Assembly: GCF_014646375.1 (NCBI RefSeq)
Contig: NZ_BMNI01000008.1
Location: forward strand, 1-64,000
From: Nocardioides phosphati
GTDB lineage: Bacteria; Actinomycetota; Actinomycetes; Propionibacteriales; Nocardioidaceae
Length of the DNA: 64,000 nucleotides
Direction: 5' to 3'
Part shown: piece after piece, positions 49,024 through 57,610 of the stretch
Layout of the letters: each line of letters begins with the position of its first letter
How positions within the stretch are numbered: the first letter of the stretch is position 1
The notes under the pieces: model-generated
What the model was told of the DNA's origin: nothing
Seen by the model: the letters and a program-made list of their open reading frames with translations, nothing else
Database searches by the model: none
Translations under genes and position numbers: made by a program

Positions 49024-49863
49024 TCAGGATGCGGCTGCGTCGGCGGCGAGCTTCGCCAGGAAGGTCAGCACCCCGTCGGGACCGGAGACCACGACGTCGC
49101 TCAGCGGCACCAGCGCGCTCTCCTCGTCGGAGGCCGAGCAGACCAGCAGCGTGGGCAGCCCCTCCTCGCGCAGCTCGGCGACGGCGTGGAACGCATCGAG
49201 GTCGCCGAGGTCGTCGCCGACGAAGCAGAAGCCACCGGCTCCGAGGTCGCGCGCGAGCTTGCGGACGACGTCGCCCTTGTCGGCGCCCGGGGCGCGCACC
49301 TCGATGACGTGCCGGCCCGGCTCGACCTTCATGCCGTGGCGCTGCGCCGAGATGGCGAGCTCCGGCAGCAGCAACTGGAACGCCGCGTCGGCGTTGGGCA
49401 GGCGGCGGGTGTGCACCGCGACCGCGAGCCCCTTCTCCTCGATGAAGGCGTCGGAGGCGTCGCAGCGACGCAGGATGCGCGGCAGCTCGCCGAGGAACGA
49501 CGCCAGGCCCTGCGGCGGTCGCGGGCCGATCACCCGGCGGTCGCGCGAGCTCCACCGCTCGTTGCCGTACTGACCGAAGACCTGCAGCTCGCGGCCCTGG
49601 TCGGAGAAGGAGGTGCCGACGTCGTCGAGCGAGCCGAGCGCGACCACCTGGCGCGCGGGGCGACCGGTCACGATCACGACCCCGCGGACCTGGGCGGCCA
49701 GCGTCAGCAGCACGCCGGGGCCACGCGGGTGGATCCGCGCCTTCTCGGGATCCTCGACGATCGGCGCGAGCGTGCCGTCGAAGTCAAGGCCGACGACGGT
49801 CTGCGCCGCGACCCGGGCCAGGGCGGCGTACCGCTGCATGGCGTCCGGCGAGGTGAAGCGCAT
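49024..49863 (-). CDS. otsB: trehalose-6-phosphate phosphatase
   Basis: HAD phosphatase that makes trehalose from trehalose 6-phosphate. 279 residues; motif I DFDGTLAPIV (about 27-36), motif II VTGR, GQYGNERW, the KGDVV Lys and motif IV FVGDDLGDLDAF are all intact. ATG 49863 follows AGTAGG with short spacing; a TTG four codons upstream is less likely. Its partner otsA lies 2.5 kb away on the other strand. Confidence 0.92.
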   Translation of the reverse strand: MRFTSPDAMQRYAALARVAAQTVVGLDFDGTLAPIVEDPEKARIHPRGPGVLLTLAAQVRGVVIVTGRPARQVVALGSLDDVGTSFSDQGRELQVFGQYGNERWSSRDRRVIGPRPPQGLASFLGELPRILRRCDASDAFIEEKGLAVAVHTRRLPNADAAFQLLLPELAISAQRHGMKVEPGRHVIEVRAPGADKGDVVRKLARDLGAGGFCFVGDDLGDLDAFHAVAELREEGLPTLLVCSASDEESALVPLSDVVVSGPDGVLTFLAKLAADAAAS

Positions 49864-49918
49864 GGTCCTACTCAACCACGGGACGCGTCACGCACCCGTG
49901 GCGGTCGTCACCCGGGGC

Positions 49919-50431
49919 TCAGCCCTCGACGTACGTGCGGTCGAGGATGACGGTCAGGCGGTCCGGCTTCATGGGGTCGACCGACGGCCGGATCCGGCGG
50001 ATGCCGAGGTCCTTGCCGAGCAGCTTCGCGGCCTCCTCGAGGCGCGGGCCGTAGTAGACCGTCGGAGCGGGGACGCTGCCGGGCCAGTTGTCGGTGCCGA
50101 GCACCTGCCAGCCGAGAGTCGCGGCGTCGGCGGCCGTGCGGGCGGCGAGCTTCTTGATGCTGGAGGTGTTGTAGACCTCGACGTTGACCTCGTTGCGCTG
50201 CACCGGCTTGGGAGCGACGGAGGCGGTCGGCGAGACCGAGGTCGTCGGGTGGACCGAGACCGAGGTGGTCGGGTCGGGCGCGGAGACCGGCTCCATGCCA
50301 CTGCCGGAATCGTGCGTGGCGATGAGGGCGATGCCGGCCATGGCGACGGCGACGACGCTCAGGACCACGACGAACGACGGGGCCGCGGCGCCCTGCTCGT
50401 CGCGGACCCTGCGGGAACCGGGGCGGGCCAT
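49919..50431 (-). CDS. LytR_C-domain protein, VirR-like
   Basis: A 170-residue envelope protein: short cytoplasmic start, one membrane helix (about 19-40), a Thr/Ser/Pro-rich linker and a C-terminal LytR_C domain (about 80-170, NVEVYNTSSIKKLAARTA then WQVLGTDNWPG). M. tuberculosis VirR (Rv0431) has this layout and is preceded, as here, by a DUF3263 gene; VirR affects peptidoglycan and vesicle release. ATG 50431 lies 2 bases after the DUF3263 stop. The frame continuing upstream is the shadow of that gene. Confidence 0.85.
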   Translation of the reverse strand: MARPGSRRVRDEQGAAAPSFVVVLSVVAVAMAGIALIATHDSGSGMEPVSAPDPTTSVSVHPTTSVSPTASVAPKPVQRNEVNVEVYNTSSIKKLAARTAADAATLGWQVLGTDNWPGSVPAPTVYYGPRLEEAAKLLGKDLGIRRIRPSVDPMKPDRLTVILDRTYVEG

Positions 50432-50433
50432 GC

Positions 50434-50730
50434 TCAGAGCTCGAAGCCGAGGCGGCGGGCCGAGCGCTGGCGCTGGCGGGCAGCACGGAGGCGGCGCAGG
50501 CGACGGACCAGCAGCGGGTCGGCCTCGAGGGCCTCCGGCTTGTCGATCAGGGCGTTGAGCACCTGGTAGTAGCGCGTGGAGGACATGTCGAACTTCTCGC
50601 GGACCGCCTGCTCCTTGGCCCCGGCGAACTTCCACCACTGGCGCTCGAATTCGAGGATGGCGCGATCGCGCTCGGTGAGCGTGACACCCTCGGTGCCTTC
50701 TCCGTGGTTGACCGACTCGGCGGCGTCCAT
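50434..50730 (-). CDS. DUF3263 family protein
   Basis: A 98-residue basic, helical protein matching actinobacterial DUF3263 (RDRAILEFERQWWKFAGAKEQAVREKF, then STRYYQVLNALIDKPEAL). The region looks like a helix-turn-helix with an Arg-rich tail (RRLRRLRAARQRQRSARR), so DNA binding is possible. M. tuberculosis Rv0430 is the counterpart. Cotranscribed with the VirR-like gene. Confidence 0.88.
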   Translation of the reverse strand: MDAAESVNHGEGTEGVTLTERDRAILEFERQWWKFAGAKEQAVREKFDMSSTRYYQVLNALIDKPEALEADPLLVRRLRRLRAARQRQRSARRLGFEL

Positions 50731-50793
50731 GCGTCTCGACCCCTTCGCGCTTGGAACGTGCTACTGCCCGTATTGACCGGGCACGGCCCATCC

Positions 50794-50817
50794 TGACACG
50801 TAATCACACACGTGTCA
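50794..50817. promoter_or_regulatory. inverted repeat in a divergent promoter region
   Basis: TGACACGT and ACGTGTCA form perfect 8-bp arms separated by 8 bases (AATCACAC). It lies in the 230-bp intergenic region between the DUF3263 gene and the cyclic-nucleotide-binding gene, 64 bp upstream of the former. Two directly repeated TGTGA half-sites occur at about 50857-50872. The regulator is unknown. Confidence 0.5.
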
Positions 50818-50960
50818 TTCGCTTGTACGGCGTGCCCGCAGGTGGTCCGAAACACCTGTGAACGACTGTGACCAATGGGACGCATTCGCTGGACAGGACC
50901 CGTGTCGGCAGGGAAGATCACCGTGGGAGGTACGTCACATTCCGCGAGAGGACCCTGCCC

Positions 50961-51365
50961 GTGACCGACAAGAACACGGTTGCCGCACTGCGAGCACTCG
51001 ACCGTTTCTCCAGTCTTTCCGACGATGAGCTCGCGATGCTGGCCGACGCCGGCACCGCCGTGCACATCCCCGCCCACTGGGGCCTGATCTGGGAGAAGAC
51101 CCCGGCGGACAAGGCGTACATCATCCTTTCCGGCGAGGTCTCGGTCCGGAAGGGTCGCGAGGAGATCGCGCGCCTGGGCCCCGGCGACACCGTGGGAGAG
51201 TCCGCGATCGTGGGCCACCGCCTGCGCAGCGCGTCCGTCGTCTCCGTGACCGACCTCGAGGTCCTCCACTTCACGAGCGAGAAGGTCGCCGAGCTCATGG
51301 GCAAGTCGGCTACCTTCAAGGCAGCCCTGGAGACCACCACCGCCGAGCGTCTCGGAGACTCCTGA
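50961..51365 (+). CDS. cyclic-nucleotide-binding domain protein
   Basis: A 134-residue stand-alone cNMP-binding domain (RFSSLSDDELAMLADAGTAVHI through GDTVGESAIVG). The phosphate-binding cassette Gly-Glu-Ser in place of the usual Gly-Glu-x-Ala-Leu-x-Arg-Ala means ligand contacts differ: the Arg that neutralises the cyclic phosphate is not obvious (HRLRSASV follows). It has no DNA-binding domain, unlike Crp. I start at GTG 50961 with GAGAGGA 8 bases upstream. The adenylate cyclase begins 3 bases after its stop, so the two are one operon. Confidence 0.85.
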   Translation: MTDKNTVAALRALDRFSSLSDDELAMLADAGTAVHIPAHWGLIWEKTPADKAYIILSGEVSVRKGREEIARLGPGDTVGESAIVGHRLRSASVVSVTDLEVLHFTSEKVAELMGKSATFKAALETTTAERLGDS

Positions 51366-51368
51366 CTC

Positions 51369-52361
51369 TTGAGCACTGACTTCGACGAGGCCGGGGGCGA
51401 TCAGCCCCCGGCCTCGTCTCTTTCTGCAGCACACGACCTCGCCGCGACGTACGACGCGGTCGAGGCCGTGCTGCTCGGCGACGGCCCGCGCTACACCCGC
51501 CTCGAGGTCGCCGAGGCGACCGGCGTCCCCATCGAGCGGCTGTCGGAGCTGTGGCGTGCGCTCGGCTTCCCGGGCACGCGCGACGACGAGCGCCACTTCA
51601 CCGACGACGACCTCGAGGCGCTCCGCGTGATCCAGACGCTCGTCGGTTCCGGCGTCATCCCGCAGGCCGACGACATCGCGATCATCCGCACGCTCGGGCG
51701 CACCTTCTCGCGGCTCGCCGACTGGGAGGCCGGCCTCTCCCCCGAGATCGCGACGCTCCCTCCCGCGCAGGCTGCCGAGGCGACCCGCGCCCTGATCCCG
51801 ATCGTGCAGCAGCTCCACGACTACGCGTGGCGCCGGCACCTGGCACGGGCCACCGCCCGCGAGCTCCTGGGCGCACCCGTCGAGGGAGCCGAGCTCTGCG
51901 TCGGGTTCGTCGACATCGTCGGCTTCACCAGCACCAGCCGCAAGCTCAGCCAGGCCGAGCTCGCTGCGCTCATCGAGCACTTCGAGCAGACCTCCAGCCA
52001 GGTCGTGACCGCGCACCGCGGACGCGTGGTCAAGACGATCGGCGACGAGATCCTCTTCATCGCCGACGAGCCCGACGACGCGATCGCCATCGGTCGCGAG
52101 CTCACCTCCCGCCACGAGCAGGACCCCGCCTTCCCGCAGGTGCGGGCCGGACTCGCCCACGGCCCCGTCCTCGCCCGGCTCGGCGACGTCTTCGGCGAGA
52201 CCGTCAACATCGCGGCCCGGCTCACCTCGCTCGCCCGTCCCGCGACCGTGCTCGTCAACGACACCCTGCGCGCCATCCTCCCCGAGGACGTCGCCGTACG
52301 CCGGATCCCGCCCGCGTCGGTGCGCGGCTACCACCACCTCGAGGCGTGGGTCCTGCGCTGA
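51369..52361 (+). CDS. class III adenylate cyclase with regulatory N-terminus
   Basis: Makes cAMP from ATP. 330 residues: an N-terminal helical domain (about 25-155) resembling the adenylate-cyclase regulatory domain of pH-sensing Rv1264, and a C-terminal cyclase domain (about 175-325). Metal Asp D182 and D226, substrate Lys K222, the D273 purine-side residue, N280 and transition-state R284 are all present, so it should be active. It starts with TTG 51369, 3 bases after the cNMP-binding gene stop. The nearby binding protein is a natural effector. Confidence 0.9.
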   Translation: MSTDFDEAGGDQPPASSLSAAHDLAATYDAVEAVLLGDGPRYTRLEVAEATGVPIERLSELWRALGFPGTRDDERHFTDDDLEALRVIQTLVGSGVIPQADDIAIIRTLGRTFSRLADWEAGLSPEIATLPPAQAAEATRALIPIVQQLHDYAWRRHLARATARELLGAPVEGAELCVGFVDIVGFTSTSRKLSQAELAALIEHFEQTSSQVVTAHRGRVVKTIGDEILFIADEPDDAIAIGRELTSRHEQDPAFPQVRAGLAHGPVLARLGDVFGETVNIAARLTSLARPATVLVNDTLRAILPEDVAVRRIPPASVRGYHHLEAWVLR

Positions 52362-52405
52362 GCACCCTCCCGGGCGGCGTTCGGGCCGTCCGCTAGGTTC
52401 GTGTC

Positions 52406-53851
52406 GTGACCGCCAACGGAAATGCCGACCTGGTCATCGTCGCCAACCGACTCCCTGTCGACCGGGTCATCGAGCCCGACGGCACGCCGCGCTGGCGGCG
52501 TTCGCCCGGAGGCCTCGTCTCTGCCCTCGAGCCGGTGATGCGGGTCCACGACGGCGCCTGGATCGGCTGGCCCGGCGGCGCCCAGGAGGACGACGACGAC
52601 CTCGCGCCGTTCGTCGAGGACGGCATGCAGCTCGTCCCGGTGCCCCTGAGCGCGCAGGAGGTCGAGGAGTTCTACGAGGGCTTCTCCAACGGCACGCTCT
52701 GGCCGCTCTACCACGACGTCGTGGCCAAGCCGCTCTTCAAGCGTGAGTGGTGGGAGGCCTACCGGAAGGTCAACCAGCGCTTCGCCGAGCGCGCGGCCGC
52801 CGTGGCCGCCCCGGGGGCGATGGTGTGGGTGCACGACTACCAGCTGCAGCTCGTGCCGCGGATGCTCCGCGAGCTCCGGCCCGACCTGCGCATCGGCTTC
52901 TTCCTCCACATCCCGTTCCCGCCCGCCGAGCTCTTCTCGCAGCTGCCGTGGCGCCGCGCCGTGCTCGAGGGGCTGCTCGGCGCCGACATCGTCGGCTTCC
53001 ACCTCCCCGGCGGCGCGCAGAACTTCGTGCGCCTCGTGCGCCAGCGCGTGGGCCACAAGACCCACCGCGACCTCGTGACGCTCCCCGACGGCCGCCAGGT
53101 CCGCGCCGCCGCGTACCCGATCTCGATCGACGCGGCCGACTTCGAGGAGCTGGCCCGCTCCCCCGAGGTCAGCCGCCGCGCGGAGTCGATCCGTGCCGCG
53201 CTCGGCCACCCGAAGCGGGTCCTGCTCGGCGTCGACCGCCTCGACTACACCAAGGGCATCTACCCCCGCCTCCGCGCGTACGCCGAGCTGGTCGCCGACG
53301 GCACCTTCGACGTCGAGGACACCGTCTTCGTGCAGGTCGCCACGCCCTCGCGCGAGCGCGTCGACGAGTACCGCCGGATGCGCGACGAGATCGACATGCT
53401 CGTCGGCCGCGTCAACGGCGACCTCGGCAAGATCGGGCACCCGGCGATCTCCTACCTCCACTCGTCGTACCCGCGCGAGGAGATGGCCGCGCTCTACCGC
53501 GCCGCCGACATCATGGTCGTCACGCCGTACCGCGACGGCATGAACCTCGTCTGCAAGGAGTACGTCGCCTGCCGCTACGACAACGACGGCGCCCTCGTGC
53601 TGTCGGAGTTCGCCGGCGCCGCGCACGAGCTCAACCAGGCCTGGCTGGTCAACCCCTACGACATCAACGGCATGAAGGCCGCGATCGTCGAGGCGGCCAA
53701 CGCCGAGCCGAAGGAGCTCACGCGCCGGATGAAGGCGATGCGCAAGACGGTCCGCGAGCACGACGTCGACCGCTGGGCGACCGGCTTCCTCGAGGAGCTC
53801 GACGCTGTCCGCCCTCCCAGCCGGCGGCGCGTGCGGCGGCCTGCGATCTGA
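52406..53851 (+). CDS. otsA: trehalose-6-phosphate synthase
   Basis: GT20 glycosyltransferase joining UDP-glucose (or GDP-glucose) to glucose 6-phosphate. 481 residues with NRLPVDR at the start, WIGWPGG, VHDYQLQLVPRMLRE, GGAQNFVRLV and LLGVDRLDYTKGI, and the C-terminal MNLVCKEYVACR, all conserved substrate-binding segments. It starts with GTG 52406, 44 bp after the cyclase gene, and may be cotranscribed with the cAMP module. It ends before the long palindrome at 54029. Confidence 0.95.
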   Translation: MTANGNADLVIVANRLPVDRVIEPDGTPRWRRSPGGLVSALEPVMRVHDGAWIGWPGGAQEDDDDLAPFVEDGMQLVPVPLSAQEVEEFYEGFSNGTLWPLYHDVVAKPLFKREWWEAYRKVNQRFAERAAAVAAPGAMVWVHDYQLQLVPRMLRELRPDLRIGFFLHIPFPPAELFSQLPWRRAVLEGLLGADIVGFHLPGGAQNFVRLVRQRVGHKTHRDLVTLPDGRQVRAAAYPISIDAADFEELARSPEVSRRAESIRAALGHPKRVLLGVDRLDYTKGIYPRLRAYAELVADGTFDVEDTVFVQVATPSRERVDEYRRMRDEIDMLVGRVNGDLGKIGHPAISYLHSSYPREEMAALYRAADIMVVTPYRDGMNLVCKEYVACRYDNDGALVLSEFAGAAHELNQAWLVNPYDINGMKAAIVEAANAEPKELTRRMKAMRKTVREHDVDRWATGFLEELDAVRPPSRRRVRRPAI

Positions 53852-54183
53852 GTGAGGGGGCTGGGCTGCGCCAGACTCCCGGCTCCGCCCACCCCACCCA
53901 CGCCTCGCCGACACGGCTCTTGATCACGCGGCGTTGCGACGCGACGCCGGCCGGCACCAACACGGCGGAGACTTCGTGCCACCGAGGGGGCCTTTCTTTC
54001 CGGCTTGTCCCGACCCCGCCGGCCGGGAGAAGAAGCGGTGGACTTCTGGTCACCAGGTGACGAGAAGTCCACCGCCTCTTCCAGGTCCTCGGGAGACTCC
54101 GCGGGCAGAGGCCCAACACACTCTGGCGAAGCCCTCCGCTACCGCCACCGGTGTCGGACGCAGCCCGGAGCGCGCCGGAGCGC
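53852..54183. other. intergenic gap without a convincing gene
   Basis: The 332 bp between the convergent otsA and glutamate-synthase-like genes. Short frames here have no family resemblance and no good start. The only structured element is the long imperfect palindrome at 54029-54081; the rest is ordinary G+C-rich spacer with a CGAGGGGGCC-type run near 53985. Confidence 0.6.
54029..54081. terminator. long imperfect palindrome, probable bidirectional terminator
   Basis: Two 26-base arms centred on 54055 pair except at two positions (54048/54062 and 54034/54076). It lies between convergent genes, 178 bp after otsA and 103 bp after the opposing stop, so transcription from both sides could end here. 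It is much longer than the other terminator stems in the window. Confidence 0.55.
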
Positions 54184-55737
54184 CTACTTCCCCGGCGCCT
54201 TCGTGTCCTCGGGCAGCCGGGGGCGCATGATCTCGGCGATCTCGTCGCGGATCATCTTGGAGGGCAGTCCCCAGCCGGCCTGGTAGCCGTACACCTCGTC
54301 GAGCGGGCGCTTGGTGTGGACGCCGTCGACGATGTCGATGTCGTGGACCGACAACAGGCCGGGGTGGGCGACACCGCAGGCCTCGGCGACCTTGAGCAGG
54401 TCCCGGCGCATCGTCTTGAGGTAGTTCGCGACGCGCACCGACTTGTCGGTCGGGTCGAGGCCGTGGGTCAGCCAGGGATTCTGGGTCGCGACACCGGTCG
54501 GGCAGTGGTCGGTGTGGCACTTCTGGGCCTGGATGCAGCCGAGTGCGAGCATCGCGCCACGGGCGGTGTTGACCATGTCGGCACCGAGCGCGAAGGCGAC
54601 GATGGCGTTCTCCGGGATGCCGAGCTTCGCCGAGCCGATGAAGGTGACCTCGTCGGTGCGGCCGGCCTCGGCGTACAGCTTGTAGACGTTGGTGAAGCCG
54701 AGCCGGTACGGCAGCGACACGGAGTCGGTGAAGACGAGCGGGGCGGCGCCGGTGCCGCCCTCGCCGCCGTCGATCGTGATGAAGTCGACGTTGCGGTCGG
54801 GGCCGGACTTGTCGAGCAGGTGGTGCCAGAAGTCCATGTGGCCGACGGCCGACTTGATGCCGACCGGCAGGCCTGTCTCGGCTGCCACCATCTCGACGAA
54901 GTCGAGCATCGAGTCGACGTCGTTGAACGCCGTGTGGCGCGACGGGCTGGAGCAGTCCTTGCCCATCGGGATGCCGCGGATGGCGGCGATCTCCTCACTG
55001 ATCTTCGCCGCCGGCAGCATGCCGCCGAGGCCCGGCTTCGCGCCCTGCGAGAGCTTGATCTCGATCGCCTTCACCGGCGCGGTCTGCACGACCTCCTTGA
55101 GCCGCTCGATGTCGAAGCGGCCCTGCTCGTCACGGCACCCGAAGTACGACGTGCCGATCTGGAAGACGATGTCGCCACCCTGGCGGTGGTGGTCGGACAG
55201 GGCGCCCTCGCCCGTGTTGTGGAGGACGCCGGCGATCTTCGCGCCCTTGTTGAGCGCCTCGACCGCGGCGCCCGACAGCGAGCCGAAGCTCATCGCGGAG
55301 ATGTTGAGGATGGAGTTCGGCCGGAAGGCGTGCTTGCGGTCGCGCGGCCCGCCGAGCACCTTCGCCGACGGGATCGGCACCTCCTCGCCGGCATGGATGG
55401 CCGTGGACGGAGCGACGTCGGAGAAGGTCCGGTGCTTGATGATCGTGTAGCCGTTGGTGTTCTCGACGTCGTTGCCGGTGCCGAAGCCGAAGTAGTTGTT
55501 CTGCAGCTTGGCCGACGAGTAGACCCAGCGGCGCTGGTCGCGGCTGAACGGCCGCTCCTCGTCGTCGTTCGTGACGATGTACTGGCGCAGCTCGGGACCG
55601 ATGCTCTCGAGCCAGTAGCGGGCATTCGCGATGACGGGGAAGTTCCGCTTGAGCGCATGGCTCTTCTGCGTGAGGTCGCGCGTCGCGAGAGCGCCGACTC
55701 CCGCCGCCCCGACCGCCACCAGTGCTTTCCAGTTCAT
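54184..55737 (-). CDS. FMN-binding glutamate-synthase-family protein
   Basis: A 517-residue stand-alone form of the FMN/iron-sulfur half of glutamate synthase. An N-terminal hydrophobic stretch (about 3-20) may anchor it. The barrel is shown by SAMSFGSLSGAAVEALNKGA, HNTGEGALSDHH, KLSQGAKPGLGG and TIDGGEGGTGAAP; Cys at about 399, 405 and 410 (CxxxxxCxxxxC) bind a 3Fe-4S cluster. It lacks the glutaminase domain, so it cannot make glutamate from glutamine by itself. Redox partner and substrate are unknown. ATG 55737 has no strong Shine-Dalgarno. Confidence 0.9.
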   Translation of the reverse strand: MNWKALVAVGAAGVGALATRDLTQKSHALKRNFPVIANARYWLESIGPELRQYIVTNDDEERPFSRDQRRWVYSSAKLQNNYFGFGTGNDVENTNGYTIIKHRTFSDVAPSTAIHAGEEVPIPSAKVLGGPRDRKHAFRPNSILNISAMSFGSLSGAAVEALNKGAKIAGVLHNTGEGALSDHHRQGGDIVFQIGTSYFGCRDEQGRFDIERLKEVVQTAPVKAIEIKLSQGAKPGLGGMLPAAKISEEIAAIRGIPMGKDCSSPSRHTAFNDVDSMLDFVEMVAAETGLPVGIKSAVGHMDFWHHLLDKSGPDRNVDFITIDGGEGGTGAAPLVFTDSVSLPYRLGFTNVYKLYAEAGRTDEVTFIGSAKLGIPENAIVAFALGADMVNTARGAMLALGCIQAQKCHTDHCPTGVATQNPWLTHGLDPTDKSVRVANYLKTMRRDLLKVAEACGVAHPGLLSVHDIDIVDGVHTKRPLDEVYGYQAGWGLPSKMIRDEIAEIMRPRLPEDTKAPGK

Positions 55738-55785
55738 GCACCGTGTCTAGCGTCACACCCGCCTGATGTCGATAGTCTTCCGCGC

Positions 55786-56934
55786 ATGGATCTGATCCCC
55801 AAGCCTGATCAGGTCGCCTCAGCGGCGAGCAACGTGGCGCACAAGGTCCTCAAGGGCGGCCTGGCCGACCTGCGGCCGATGCCCCGCACCCTCATCGACG
55901 AGGGGCCGCTCCGCTACGTCTTCCGCTACGACGCGGCCGAGGGCGTCGACCCGTTCGGCGACCCGGTCCTGCTGGTGATGCCGCTCGCGGCGCCGTCGAG
56001 CTGCTACGACCTGCGCCGCGGCTGCTCCCTCGTCGAGCACCTCGTCACGCGCGGGCGCCCGACGTACGTCGTGGAGTACGGCGAGGTGAAGTTCAAGGAC
56101 CGTGCGCTCGGGTTCGAGCACTGGGTCGACGAGGTCCTGCCTGCCGCGATCGACGCGGTCCACCGCGACACCGGCCGCCGCCCCGTCCACCTGGTCGCGT
56201 GGAGCCTCGGCGGCATCTTCTCCGTGCTGACGCTGGCTGCCCACCCCGAGCTGCCGGTCGCGTCCCTGACGACGCTCGGCTCCCCGTGGGACATCAGCAA
56301 GGTCCCGCTCATCGCGCCGTTCCGGCCGCTGCTCAACGCCAACATGCCCGAGGCGCTGCGGGTGATCACCAAGGGCTACCAGCTCGCGGGTGGCGCTCCG
56401 AAGGCGCTGGTCCGCTGGGGCTTCCAGCTCTCCGCCGTCGACAAGCTGCTCACCAAGCCGCTGGTCACCGCGCAGAACCTCGACGACGCCGACTTCCTCG
56501 CGCAGCTCGAGGCGGTCGACGCCTTCGGCCGCGACATGATCGCCTACCCCGGCCGCACGTTCGGTCAGCTCTACCACCGCGTGGTCCGCAACAACGAGCT
56601 CCGCACGGGCCGGCTCGACCTCGGCGACCACGCGATCGACGTACGCAACGTGAAGGTGCCCGTGCTGGTCATGGGAGGCGAGACCGACGGCATCGCCCCG
56701 CTGGGTGCGGTCCGGCCGATCGTCGCGATGCTGAAGGGGGCTCCCGCCGTGCGCTGGGAGGCGGTTCCGGGCGGCCACCTCGGCATGCTCACCGGCCGCC
56801 GCGCCCGCACCACCACGTGGCCACTGATCGACGCCTGGCTCGACCAGTGGGCCTCGGCCGGCACGTCCCGCATGGGCATCGGCGCCAACCCCAAGCGCCG
56901 GCACTCCTCCGCCAACTCGCGGGCCCTCAAGTGA
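55786..56934 (+). CDS. PhaC-like alpha/beta hydrolase
   Basis: A 382-residue hydrolase resembling polyhydroxyalkanoate synthase-type alpha/beta folds (PTYVVEYGEVKF, HLVAWSLGG, GETDGIAPLG, GGHLGML). Nucleophile is S140 in AWSLGG, not Cys as in true PHA synthase, so it is more likely an esterase, depolymerase or acyltransferase. Acid D is in ETDGI and the His in GGHLG. It starts at ATG 55786, divergent by 48 bp from the glutamate-synthase-like gene, and overlaps the next gene by GTGA. Confidence 0.82.
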   Translation: MDLIPKPDQVASAASNVAHKVLKGGLADLRPMPRTLIDEGPLRYVFRYDAAEGVDPFGDPVLLVMPLAAPSSCYDLRRGCSLVEHLVTRGRPTYVVEYGEVKFKDRALGFEHWVDEVLPAAIDAVHRDTGRRPVHLVAWSLGGIFSVLTLAAHPELPVASLTTLGSPWDISKVPLIAPFRPLLNANMPEALRVITKGYQLAGGAPKALVRWGFQLSAVDKLLTKPLVTAQNLDDADFLAQLEAVDAFGRDMIAYPGRTFGQLYHRVVRNNELRTGRLDLGDHAIDVRNVKVPVLVMGGETDGIAPLGAVRPIVAMLKGAPAVRWEAVPGGHLGMLTGRRARTTTWPLIDAWLDQWASAGTSRMGIGANPKRRHSSANSRALK

Positions 56935-57494
56935 ACCCCCGCACCGCGCCCCTCCTCCTCGCCGTGGGCGTCGTGCTCGGCTCCGCCTTCACCCTGTACG
57001 CCGACCTCCCGGCAGCTGCGCTGGCCGGCTGGGTGGTGGCGCTCGTCGGTGTCGCGTGGCTCGCGAAGGCGGCCGACGACGAGGTGGTCCGGGGCGACGG
57101 AGTCACCCGCGACAGCTTCCGCCTGGCCCGCACGGGCGCCGTCCTCGGCGTCGCCGCCAGCGCTCTCCGCATCGGAGGCGTCGACGACGCGGCCTTCGTT
57201 GTCCTCGGCATCCTGGCGACCGGCCTCGTGCTGCGCGGGTCTGCGGCGGCGATCGCCGCCGCCGTGCCCGAGGAGTGGCGCTCCGCGGCCGGCACCCGCA
57301 TCGCGCGCTTCGCGATTGCCGGAGTGGCCGTCCTCTGCGTCGCGGCGGCCCTGGAGCTCGCGGGCACCGGGCCATCGTGGACCTCGGAGGTCGCCCTCGT
57401 CCTGCGCGGTGTGGTCATGGCCGCCGTCGTCTGGCTCGCCGCGTACGCCGTGGCCTCGCGCGAGGCGCTCGCGACGGGTGGCGCCACGGCCTAG
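56931..57494 (+). CDS. small multi-pass membrane protein
   Basis: A 187-residue protein with about five hydrophobic helices and no motif I recognise. GTG 56931 overlaps the stop of the PhaC-like gene as GTGA, so the two are coupled; a longer frame back to 56199 is the shadow of that gene. Confidence 0.7.
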   Translation: MNPRTAPLLLAVGVVLGSAFTLYADLPAAALAGWVVALVGVAWLAKAADDEVVRGDGVTRDSFRLARTGAVLGVAASALRIGGVDDAAFVVLGILATGLVLRGSAAAIAAAVPEEWRSAAGTRIARFAIAGVAVLCVAAALELAGTGPSWTSEVALVLRGVVMAAVVWLAAYAVASREALATGGATA

Positions 57495-57610
57495 CAGCCT
57501 GGCGCCGAACCGATCCGGTCCTGCGCACGACGATCGCACCGCATCGCCACGACCGAAGTGCTCAATCCCGCTTGATCACCGCCGCGGCCTCACACTCGAT
57601 TGAGGTCCTT

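Noticed and set aside
50857..50872. Crp/GlxR operator
   Set aside because: Two TGTGA half-sites occur as a direct repeat, not as the TGTGA-N6-TCACA palindrome.
54029..54081. Insertion-sequence end or MITE
   Set aside because: No transposase, no flanking target duplication seen and no second copy noticed in the window; terminator is simpler.
54151..55785. Upstream extension of the PhaC-like gene
   Set aside because: It runs antisense through the glutamate-synthase-like gene; homology begins at ATG 55786.
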